Assembly (NCBI GenBank): GCA_013076295.1
Contig: RQOL01000699.1
Span: forward strand, 1,054,001 to 1,118,000
Source: Sanderia malayensis
Lineage: Eukaryota > Cnidaria > Scyphozoa > Semaeostomeae > Pelagiidae
Reading direction: 5' to 3'
Length of the DNA: 64,000 nt
The notes under the pieces: model-generated
Databases searched by the model: none
What the model saw: the letters and a program-made list of their open reading frames with translations, nothing else
Told to the model about the DNA's origin: nothing
Position numbers and translations under genes: made by a program
Shown here: positions 56,301 to 64,000 of the stretch, in pieces
Layout of the letters: each line of letters opens with the position of its first letter
Numbering within the stretch: position 1 is the first letter of the stretch

Positions 56301-59300
56301 TTCAAGCTTGGCCATTCAATTGGACAGCAGGTTTGTCTTATCGCCTTGGAGGCTCTTAATCTATTGGTTTATATGCGGGGTTTTGCTGTGTAGAAATGAG
56401 TCATTTTTGGCTTACTGGTAAAAGTAGCTTGACTCATGCCGTCGTATTTGTTTCTGCAGGCCACCGCAACTGTTCCAGATCTGAATGTCATCCAGGTTTT
56501 ACAGAGGTTGTCATGGACCGCGGCTGCAGGCTATGCGGCTTTCTCTCAGGCTCAGCCAGCCGAGATTCACGCTGCATTCGAAAAGGTATGTGAATATATT
56601 TTTAAACAATGGTTAGTTTTTACATGTTCAACCCCCGTTTTGTTCACCTAAACTATTGACAAACCCCGCAAGATTATTGATCTGTTAGGGGGGCGATGTC
56701 TACGAGGAAATTTGACTGGAGTCCTGATGTAGTGATTACGAAGCTTTGTAAGTTGCTCGTTTGATAGGCCGTGGTTAAACTGCACTGTGGATAATTCAAA
56801 TGGGCCAATGTTAAGTACAGTAAACAACCGCGTATAAGAACCAGCGAATTAAGAACCTCCCAGGCTGAAATCCCTGCTCAAAACAATAGAAGAGACAATA
56901 GGCTATTGTATTTGAACAATAGGCTGGATGCAGAATTTACAGGTTCTTATACGCGGGTGTTTACTGTATCTGAAGTTTTGCTATATTGGGATTTGTTAGG
57001 TTGCTTCTTAACCACTTGTTTATAATATCTTAGTTTGTGTTTGCTTTTTTAGCAATCTGTTGGTCGATTGTTGGACTCTGAGGACGTGGTCTTGGCCAAG
57101 GAATCTCTCGAACTACTGACCATAGCATTGATGCTGTGTCCCAGTGCTTTGGACCTACTGACCAAGGAACGCGTGTGGCAATGGTTCATAATTGATATGA
57201 TATTGATTTGCAAGAGCCGAGCAATTCGTGTGACGGCGTCTGAGCAGTTCTTTCTCATTGCAACCAAATGCAATCACGGTGACAAGCCAATTAGATTCTT
57301 CATACAACTCCTCTTCACCGTCAGAAATGTGAGTTGTGTTAAATTGTTCTTGATTTTATACGGTTTGTTTATTGCTAAGCTTCGTTGCAGTGAAGCCTAT
57401 AACATTGCATATGATGAACGTAGGATAAATGATGTGTGTATAGAGGTCCGTATATATGCAAATACGCCACGTAAATGCAATACAGGTACAGACTTCCATG
57501 TAAAGGAGATGTAATGTACCATACAGTACCATATAAAAAATACGTGTAATTCGCACTGAACGAAATTCTTCGTCCTATCAAGGATCACTAATGAACCAAT
57601 TCTTATAAAACAAACCTCTATTATTCGAACTTTTTGTAATTCGAACATTTTCACGCTTCCCCAGGCTGTTCGAATTGGACAGAGTTGACTGTATGTAGCA
57701 TACTAGATAAAGGCATCATATAAGATATAGACTTGAAAGATATTATCCTCCATATAAATGACTTGCTGTGGAAAATAGAGAATATGATTTCACTAAGCTT
57801 AAAACGTTTTGTTTAATTTCTTAGACAACTGCAATTGATCATTCTGAAACATCGGGCGAATACTTTGGACTTCTCTGCAGACTATTGAATTTTGGAAGAG
57901 TGAACGATTTGCAACTGAACAATGCGGAGACAATTTTAGAACAGGAGATTATATGGCTGCAGAACGTGAGAGACAAAGCAGTGAATACTGACAACAGCAT
58001 CAGTGGCAGCAGGGACGCACTGCAGAATGAGTTGCTAGAAGGTCATCTGGGAATCACCCGGGAGCTTCTGTCATACCAAACAGCGCAGAAGAAATACCTG
58101 ATTGGCAGTGACCCTGACGGACATAGGCTATTGAGGGTGAGTTTCAGATTCGTAGTGAGCTTGTATTAGATTCAGATTCAGTACCATGGTGTTGCCCATG
58201 TATATAGAGAATATGTAAATGCGTGGCAATCATATCTCTGACTGTTATAGCTGTTAGTACTGCTTAAGCATCCCTGCTACACAGATTTGGATTCAGTTTT
58301 GGGATTGAGATTATGAAGACAGATTCATTGTCGTCATATTGCTGAATGTAATGCTCGTCGCATAAGAGCAGTAATGCTCCTTGAAGGATCAGATTCGTCG
58401 TGTACTTGTCTTGTATTACAGCAATCACATCTCTAAACGTAATACTTCAGCTGCACACAAGAAAATGAACAGCTTTCATACACTTTCGCACGAAGGATCT
58501 TGACCACAAGATCTTACGCAAATGACTATGAAACTTTGACAGTCTTTGCTACTTGCTGCTAGGTCAGTTGAACTGCAGACTAACTGCAGCTTTGGTATTA
58601 ATTTATGACATTTTATTTTTTTTCAGCACCTTGTCGATGATTTCGTTTTTTCTGGTTCACGATTGTTTGTCGAAGCGAAAAAAGGAGGTGAGAACTTCCT
58701 CCCTACTTTATCGATCATGGGTTGTTAACAGTAGCCTCCATTAATTGATATCTTTTTACAACGGATGAGAAGCATAGTTAACCCTTGATTGTTTAAATTG
58801 AGCCTCTAGCAAAGTATCTATGCTTGTTATGTCTTCAGAATACCACGTTGGTTAAAGGATGCTTGAATATATATTACCATAAAAATAGTTTAACCAATTA
58901 GGTTAAATTGTTTTAATGTGTGTGCTATATTATTGTTTTGCCTCTTCAGGTGATATAATTTCGAAAGATGTGAACTCTCTGTGTCAAACACCAGGCACCA
59001 CAGTAGCAGCGCTTGATCTTCTGGTCGCCCTGTGCTCGGGCTGCGTGCCAAATCTTCGCCTGTTGGCTGATATGCTCACTGAAATGTACTACAATGGTAA
59101 GTGCGGTGTAATTAAGTGCGACCATAGGACGCCCTGCAGTAGATCTGACTCTTTGGAGTTGAATTTATCATCGGTTTAACGTTACGATTCCCACTGTAGT
59201 GAATTATTTTTTCGGTTCCCTTCGATGCTCATCAAATCAGGATACTAGTACACCACTGCATTTTGTTCATTAGTCCACTTGCTTACCTCTTTTATTATCC

Positions 59301-62300
59301 AATCGGCTTACAGCGTTGCCTATCACATGTCAACTTCTTTTTGATGCTATTGGCTTATTTTAATTCAGGATCCGATCCGCCGTTGAATGAATGGGAATAT
59401 CAGCCACCAGTTGGTCCAAGGCCAGTGAAGGGATTCGTCGGATTGAAAAACGCCGGAGCTACGTGTTACATGAACTCCGTCCTACAACAGGTATGCAACG
59501 CATTAGTTTTGTGATAATAGAACCCCCTGATAGTTTTATTTTCGCGTTGTCTCTCAATGAGTTGTGAGGATTTTCCCGGGGGAGGCTTCTTATGTTTGAA
59601 ATGGCTGGGCACTGCATCGAAACTTGTACAGCTGTGCTTTTTTATCCCGTTTGTTAACTGTCTATTCAGACTACCTGGGATTTGTATTGCTTGTATGTTA
59701 ATAGATGGTTGTTCTACAGAGTTTACTTTCCGCTAATTTTGCATTGCATGTGTATTATATTGGATTCTTGTTGATCGCTGGAAATCCACTTTGGCACAAT
59801 GACGATGTTTTTGTATTTATTCGTTTCAGCTGTACATGGTTCCAGAAATCAGAACTGGCATTTTGAAAGCCGATTTGGAACATCTTGCTGTTGAGGATGA
59901 ACCAAAAGAGCAGAGAAGCAGCAAGTTTGATAAGGAGATGGTTCGTTCATGATTTGTCTCTTTCTTTTGCATTGAAATGTCGATGTAGCGAAGCATACAT
60001 GTGTGGTGGGACCTGCATATCACGGACATCCCGAGGAAGCAATGTCTCTGTCCGTTGTTGAGAGGTGCTCGCTGTATAAAGGTTTTTATGACATGCTATA
60101 GTGAAGTCTTGAAACGTGCTGTTCATTTTTAGGGGTTGTCCATCATGAACTGTCTGCCCGAGCGTCAGAGTGACGAGCAACAGCAAGAGAATGGCGTTGA
60201 TAGCGAGAATGAGAAGAGCAAAGAGCAAGAACGAAAAGAATACCATGTCAAAATGCTCAGACAAGTTCAAGAAATATTCGGCCATTTATCCGAAAGTAAA
60301 CTACAGTATCATATACCCAGGGGCTTTTGGACATCGTTCAGGTAATTTTGGAATTTGATATCCCCGAGTCTTTCAGCTCTCAACCCCTTTCATCTTGATT
60401 TATCTTTATTTTGAGCTAATTTATTGGTCCTTTGGGTATATTTGTTAGCTAACATGATCTTTTTATAGGTTAAGATTCTTGCTTTTCTACGACGGTTTTC
60501 TTTCTAGTTTCTTGTGTTGTAGTAATGGCCTCTACTTAGCTCAGGTGCGCGACATTAGGTCCCTGCGAGAAGCGAAAGACCATTGTCTTTGCCATTGTTG
60601 TAGAACAATAGACCATTATCCTTACCATTGTTTTCTGCAAGCAATAGTAAGAACGCTTTCTTATACGCGAAGTTGTATTTTGTCATCTTAGGTTATGGGG
60701 TGAACCAGTGAACCTTCGCGAACAGCACGATGCATTGGAGTTCTTCAACACGCTAGTCGATAACCTCGATGAAGGTCTGAAAGCAATCGGAAAGAAGCCA
60801 CTGCTAACACAAGTCCTCGGTGGATCATTTGCCGATCAGAAGATTTGCCGACAATGCCCGCACAGGTAGGTGTCATTGCCTTCATTTGAATACCGTAATT
60901 CTTCAATTAAACCCTCCCCCTTCTTTTAAACACCCCCCTCGAATAAAGGACCCCGTATTTTAACATTTTTTTCAATAAACGCCCCCTCTATTAAACGCCT
61001 CTCTAAAATATCAAAAATTTTAATAAACGCCCGGGCGTTTAATCAAAGCATTACGGCATGACAACTAAATGTTGTTATTGGTAGATTTTAGTAGTTGGGT
61101 AATTGGAGAGGTAGATTTTCGAATCTTTGAGTTTGAAACTTGACTTTTGAGTGTCTTTCCGTTCACCACTCACGGATACCCCTATTCACGACGTCATAAA
61201 CAATTTTTTGTAAATAGGAATGTATTTACCATCCATTGTTTCACTAATTCATGTCTATAGATGCAATATAGTATATCTTTGTTTTTAACATGACATTTGT
61301 TCAAAGGTATTCGAGAGAGACTCCGTTCACTGCTCTCAACGTTGATGTGAGGAACCACCACACGTTAATTGACTCATTGGAGCAATACGTGAAGGGCGAT
61401 CTACTTGAAGGAGCCAATGCTTATCATTGTGAAAAATGCGATAAAAAGGTATGTTACCCGGTGATGATGCACTCTACCCCCGTATCGTATGGGTTTTTGT
61501 AATTAAAGTCAATGCAGAATATCCGAATACACGGGTGCACTGTCAAGGATTTAGATATTAGTCTACACTATATTCCACAATTATAAATTGCGCAGATACA
61601 CCCATTTTTTATGCAAAATTTTCGTACCAGGGTTTCCTAGTTTCTTAGGTTCCGTACCTAAAAGTTTCTTAGCAAGTTTCTTAACATTGTTGAGATTGTT
61701 GCAAATCTGCGGGAATGAAATGCGCAAGTTGTTTTTAACTTTTTTCTCGTTAAAACAACATCAGTCTCGTTAAATCAGTCACACAAAATCTCCTACATCG
61801 TTTATCCTTCTGGTACGTTATTTAAAGACGTATCAATGTCATACTATATGTGGCTGCATCATTGTTCATTTGTAGGTTGATACTGTCAAACGAATGTGCA
61901 TCAAGAAACTACCCAAAGTCCTTGCTATTCATTTGAAAAGATTCGACTACGATTGGGAAAGGTATTGCGTGCGTTATTGTTTGTGCCCTCCTGTGCTCTT
62001 CCTCCCACCTTTGAGCGTTTAACTGGCTATTTATAGCTTCTCTCCATCATTATGTTGGCTTTATTGCCATGCTGTAAAATGTAATACACGATTTTGATTG
62101 CCGATACTCCCCCTGGGTTCTATCGATTTGAATTGTATGCAGGGGGTGAATTGAGACTCAATCGACAGAGCTTCCCATGTAGTAAGTATTTTGTCATAAC
62201 ATTGCGTCATTCGTTGTCTGTCCTTTCAGAGACTGCGCTGTTAAATTCAACGACTACTTCGAGTTTCCCCGGCAGTTCGACATGGAGCCATTTACAGTCG

Positions 62301-64000
62301 AAGGCCTGGCCAAAATAGAGGGCGAAGTTGTTGAGAACGACAGGATCGAAGAAAAACACGCAGATAAGGACAAAGCTGATGATAATGATAATGATGATGG
62401 TAGTGCCATGCCTAGCAGTACTGTTTATAACCTCGTCGGTGTGGTGGTACACAGTGGACAAGCCAGTGGAGGCCATTATTATTCTTATATCATTCCAAGG
62501 TAATAGATATAGATGGATATGTGTATCACCTATGTGAAAAGGGCCTTATATATACCATAGCAGTGACTTGCTATGCTAATATTTAGCAGGCAGTAATCTT
62601 ACAGAAGAAATAGTAGAGGGATTTTCAATACTTAGTTTCAAGGCTGCATTAATGGGTGATAAGCCTGTGCAAATTGTAAGAATTCTATATAGCGTAGACT
62701 TTCGAGTATATAGGCTTTCTGCACTTTGGTATTGTATGATATATTATACAGTATTTATATAGTTCTATATATAGGAGGTTATATGTATGGTAGAATACTG
62801 TGAGGTATTATGCAGGTTTGCTAATGTCTCTTCGCATGAACTGGCTATTATCTCTTGTACAGGCCACATGTTGATGACCCAAACAAGTGGTACAAATTTG
62901 ACGATGGTGATGTGTCGGAGTGTAACATGGAAGCGGATGAAGTATGATAATTTATGATAATTTATGCATTTCCTTGCTACGACGCATGCTACAGTGATTG
63001 ATGAAAGGGTTCACCATGCAGCTAATATACAGAAACATACGTCCAGTTTTCTGTATTCTGTCTCATTATATGGGAGAAAGCATGACTGATAGCAGGTCTA
63101 CTTATATTGGTGTTATGTTGTGTTAGCTAGAAACACTCATTAATGTTGTTGCTCTTTTTTTAGGAATTAAAGAACCAATGTTTCGGTGGTGAATACATGG
63201 GAGAAGTGTTCGATCACATGTTGAAAAGGTTGTTTTGATTTTTCAATCAATTTATCCTTTGTAACCCTGTTTGATGAAAGTGATGTTTTCCTTGTTTTGC
63301 GATGCAAAATAGACAGCACACAGAGTAGTGTACTGTAAAAACCCGCATATAAGAACCTGTAGGTTTCTATTGTTTTGAACATAGATATCACCCTGAAGGT
63401 TCTTAATCCATTGGTTCTTATATGCGGGTTTTTACTGTAATAGCAAGATGGGTATTGTATTTGTGTAGGGGGTAAGACTGTGTATGGATTAATGTTGTTT
63501 ACGTATGGACAAGTGGATCTCTTCGTCTTATTATTGGTTTGTTGTGTTGTGTTGCAGGATGTCGTACAGAAGACAAAAGCGATGGTGGAATGGGTATATC
63601 CTTTTCTACGAAAGACTCGATATATGCGACAAGGCTGACAGGGCTGACACAAAGAAAGGTGGGGTGCATATGATTATTTTCGATACATTACTCCATAATA
63701 CTGTTCAAAGACTAACTTCAGAATCTTGCTTTGAAACCTTATCTTAAAATCTTACTCTGTATTTCTATTTTTGAATTTTACTCCGCAATATTATTTTAGA
63801 ATTTAGAATTTACTCTTCAATGCCATCTTAGAGTCTCACTTACCAGTGCTATGTAGAGTCTTACTCTGCAATGCTACTTCGAAACAGTACTCCACAATGT
63901 TATTTTTCCTGTGCCGTGCCTAAGCATATTTGTTCCTCCACTAGGCTTCAAAACCGACATGCCAGGAGCCATAGAGCAATCTGTGAGACGGCAGAACATC
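41605..64000 (+). CDS. USP9X: USP9X / fat facets ubiquitin-specific protease, complete copy (unit 2, runs off the right edge)
   Basis: Exons: 41605-41772, 42396-42615, 43126-43238, 44625-44737, 45123-45222, 45533-45648, 45929-45995, 46097-46195, 46621-46706, 46846-46894, 47314-47403, 47681-47743, 47898-47987, 48429-48533, 48759-48857, 49342-49449, 49542-49664, 50296-50434, 50634-50721, 50868-50919, 51088-51159, 51331-51434, 51840-51957, 52164-52259, 52625-52827, 53453-53693, 54212-54349, 54723-54840, 54967-55094, 55351-55413, 55522-55613, 56090-56330, 56460-56585, 57053-57328, 57825-58136, 58627-58687, 58950-59096, 59369-59490, 59830-59940, 60133-60341, 60692-60865, 61307-61448, 61876-61961, 62230-62499, 62863-62941, 63164-63228, 63558-63658, 63945-64000+. 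This gives 2013 codons so far, of about 2550 in vertebrates. Conserved marks: [20 protein letters not shown] near the N-terminus, Cys box [13 protein letters not shown], His box [15 protein letters not shown]9X removes ubiquitin from many substrates, affecting protein stability, trafficking and polarity. Confidence 0.96.
42172..42283. repeat. G-rich minisatellite, unit 2 (short array)
   Basis: About four copies of the GGGTACTGTGTGTTTGAGGA-type unit in USP9X intron 1, against about ten in unit 1. Confidence 0.88.
42840..42978. mobile_element. CCGTAATGCTTCGATTAAAC MITE (unit 2, USP9X intron 2)
   Basis: Orthologue of 16981-17118, with the complementary end TTTAATCGAAGCATGATGG. Confidence 0.85.
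43279..43384. mobile_element. CCGTAATGCTTCGATTAAAC MITE (unit 2, USP9X intron 3)
   Basis: Orthologue of 17419-17512, with a small internal duplication TTTGATAATTTGATGATTTG not present in unit 1. Confidence 0.8.
43591..43775. mobile_element. Intact pogo/Tigger-like MITE, 185 bp (unit 2)
   Basis: CAGTCAAATCTGCATAGTTC ... AGACAGAGTTGACTG, flanked by TA on both sides. It serves as the uninterrupted reference for the nested insertion at 17886-18515. Confidence 0.82.
44235..44570. other. 335-bp block present only in unit 2, with (CT)n
   Basis: Lies just before USP9X exon 4. Unit 1 reads straight through (ATCAAACTGATCATACGATTAG). It contains a (TC)n run at about 44306-44332 and, near its right end, two copies of TATCAGCGAGTAGTGGGT, as if a short duplication accompanied insertion. 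No open frame or clear inverted ends. Confidence 0.75.
45735..45795. repeat. 35-bp minisatellite, unit 2 (short array)
   Basis: About two units of the array seen at 22440-22735. Confidence 0.85.
46265..46600. other. Unit-2-specific sequence in USP9X intron 8
   Basis: Inserted between GAGCTAGC and the polypyrimidine tract before exon 9. It includes an inverted pair (AACTTCATTTTATTG near 46271 and its mirror near 46330) that looks like a small fold-back element, then plain AT-rich sequence and a C/T-rich tract. Confidence 0.55.
46707..46845 (+). other. GC-AG intron 9 of USP9X (unit 2); same in unit 1 at 23330-23572
   Basis: Exon 9 ends ATATTAAG and the intron begins GCAAGC, not GT. The acceptor before exon 10 is a normal AG. 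Joining here restores [20 protein letters not shown], which matches the conserved family sequence, so no GT alternative is needed. AAG/GCAAG is the usual strong context of a GC donor. Confidence 0.9.
48145..48288. mobile_element. Decayed CAGTAAAAACCCGTATATAA MITE (unit 2, USP9X intron 13)
   Basis: Ends CAGTAAAAACCCGTATATAA and the complement of TTGGTTCTTATATGTAGGGT. Orthologue at 24867-25020 is more decayed. Both predate the duplication. Confidence 0.7.
48861..49209. mobile_element. TA-flanked MITE with CTTTAATCGGAGAAACTTTC ends, 3 bp inside USP9X intron 15 (unit 2)
   Basis: 349 bp and nearly identical to 12908-13255. Target duplication TA (48859-48860 and 49210-49211). The insertion point lies within the 5' splice site: exon 15 ends at 48857, then GTA, then the element. 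The donor thus changes from GTAAAC/GTAAGC to GTACTT. Unit 1 shows the empty site at 25595-25600. Confidence 0.95.
49888..49970. mobile_element. ACTCATTACATTGCGTCCC MITE (unit 2, USP9X intron 17)
   Basis: Orthologue of 26265-26347. Confidence 0.83.
53453..53693 (+). other. USP9X: USP9X exon 26, ubiquitin-like segment
   Basis: Reads [20 protein letters not shown] followed by [20 protein letters not shown]. In the vertebrate protein this region is a ubiquitin-like fold inside the helical N-terminal half. The matching exon in the truncated copy is 30583-30823 and is almost identical, so this module is kept in the protease-less version. Confidence 0.8.
54475..54655. repeat. 22-bp minisatellite, unit 2 (short array)
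   Basis: About eight copies of the CATCCTCTTTGCATCTCTCT-type unit in USP9X intron 27, against about 29 in unit 1. Confidence 0.93.
55916..56017. mobile_element. ACTCATTACATTGCGTCCC MITE (unit 2, USP9X intron 31)
   Basis: Orthologue of 33129-33231, with a CTCGTTTTTGTCTCTCTCGC core. Confidence 0.83.
56818..56965. mobile_element. AGTAAACACCCGCGTATAAG MITE (unit 2, USP9X intron 33)
   Basis: Orthologue of 34163-34311, with AGTAAACAACCGCGTATAAG at the left and CTTATACGCGGGTGTTTACT at the right. Confidence 0.83.
57542..57692. mobile_element. Pogo-like MITE, eroded left end (unit 2, USP9X intron 34)
   Basis: Orthologue of 35117-35272. It ends GGACAGAGTTGACTG, then TA. Confidence 0.7.
59369..59490 (+). 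other. USP9X: USP9X exon 38 with the catalytic Cys box
   Basis: Encodes [20 protein letters not shown] followed by [12 protein letters not shown]. The nucleophile Cys codon is TGT at 59464-59466. It starts the USP (C19 peptidase) fold and lies 1.4 kb beyond the duplication limit, so the unit 1 gene cannot contain it. Confidence 0.95.
60692..61448 (+). other. USP9X: USP9X exons 41-42, zinc-ribbon part of the protease domain
   Basis: Exon 41 encodes [20 protein letters not shown] and [16 protein letters not shown]. Exon 42 (61307-61448) encodes [20 protein letters not shown] and KCDKK. The two CxxC pairs (CRQC and CEKC) are the zinc ligands of the USP fingers. An unrelated MITE (60893-61056) lies in the intron between them. 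Confidence 0.85.
60893..61056. mobile_element. CCGTAATGCTTCGATTAAAC MITE in USP9X intron 41
   Basis: Ends CCGTAATTCTTCAATTAAAC and the complement GTTTAATCAAAGCATTACGG. The interior is C-rich (CCCCCTCGAATAAAGG) with mirror motifs. It lies in the single-copy region. Confidence 0.85.
62230..62499 (+). other. USP9X: USP9X exon 44 with the catalytic His box
   Basis: Encodes [20 protein letters not shown], an acidic insert of Asp/Asn/Lys, then [20 protein letters not shown]. The catalytic His codon is CAT at 62474-62476. The acidic insert is the variable loop of the family. The next exon (62863-62941) carries WYKFDDGDV, which supplies the third catalytic residue. Confidence 0.95.
63333..63438. mobile_element. 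CTGTAAAAACCCGCATATAA MITE in USP9X intron 46
   Basis: About 106 bp with clean ends CTGTAAAAACCCGCATATAA and TTATATGCGGGTTTTTACTG. It is flanked by TA on the left (63331-63332) and A on the right. Same family as 7511-7657 but with the AAAAACCC version of the end. Confidence 0.83.

Larger units (their letters stand above)
35562..57980. repeat. Tandem duplication unit 2 (22.4 kb)
   Basis: Second copy of 5731-35561. Its right limit is 57980, where alignment to unit 1 ends inside USP9X exon 35 while the exon itself continues uninterrupted. Unit 2 therefore adjoins the original single-copy 3' half of USP9X and holds the complete gene. Unit-2-only insertions include 35590-36128, 44235-44570, part of the intron at 46265-46600, and 48861-49209. 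Confidence 0.93.

Noticed and set aside
5731..57980. The two units as a haplotype misassembly and not a real duplication
   Set aside because: Not fully excluded. The seam joins mid-exon sequence to a unique upstream point and unit-specific insertions are numerous, which fits a true duplication better, but allelic contigs joined end to end could mimic it. Read-level data are needed.

Overview
This is eukaryotic nuclear DNA: multi-exon genes with GT-AG introns of roughly 100 to 600 bp, an AT-rich background and a very high density of miniature inverted-repeat transposons (MITEs). The recognisable genes are animal ones: USP9X/fat facets (ubiquitin-specific protease) and CFAP300 (dynein-arm assembly factor of motile cilia). 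I infer a non-vertebrate metazoan, plausibly a cnidarian or similar marine invertebrate. The phylum is a guess from style, not from a marker.

Layout. Bases 1-5730 hold a minus-strand gene with 8 visible coding exons (236-4665). Its protein starts with a BAR-like helical region and ends in a long disordered tail. From 5731 the window is a direct tandem duplication. Unit 1 is 5731-35561 and unit 2 is 35562-57980. Each unit carries, in order: a palindromic MITE; an unrecognised minus-strand ORF of about 249 aa; CFAP300 on the minus strand (10 exons, 254 aa); an intergenic interval; and USP9X on the plus strand from its start codon to part-way through exon 35. Unit 2 runs on without a break into single-copy sequence (57981-64000) that supplies the rest of USP9X, including the catalytic Cys and His boxes, and USP9X leaves the window in exon 48.

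The USP9X in unit 1 is cut inside exon 35, where it is joined directly to a copy of the sequence at 5731. All 35 exons keep an open frame, so the gene could encode about 1425 residues: the helical and ubiquitin-like N-terminal half with no protease domain. It carries substitutions at positions that unit 2 and the vertebrate family conserve, which suggests relaxed constraint. Unit 2 is the full-length gene.

The two units differ mainly by mobile elements. Unit 1 is 7.4 kb longer. It has a piggyBac-like element with about 430-bp inverted ends, hAT-type MITEs with 8-bp target duplications, TAA- and TAT-flanked MITEs, expanded minisatellites, and two blocks of 1.4 and 1.8 kb in the CFAP300-USP9X interval. 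Unit 2 has its own insertions, one of them 3 bp inside a USP9X intron. Because the other unit usually preserves the empty site, element ends and target duplications can be read precisely.

I found no prokaryotic-type system, CRISPR array, tRNA or rRNA. The notable object is the tandem duplication that yields a protease-less USP9X.
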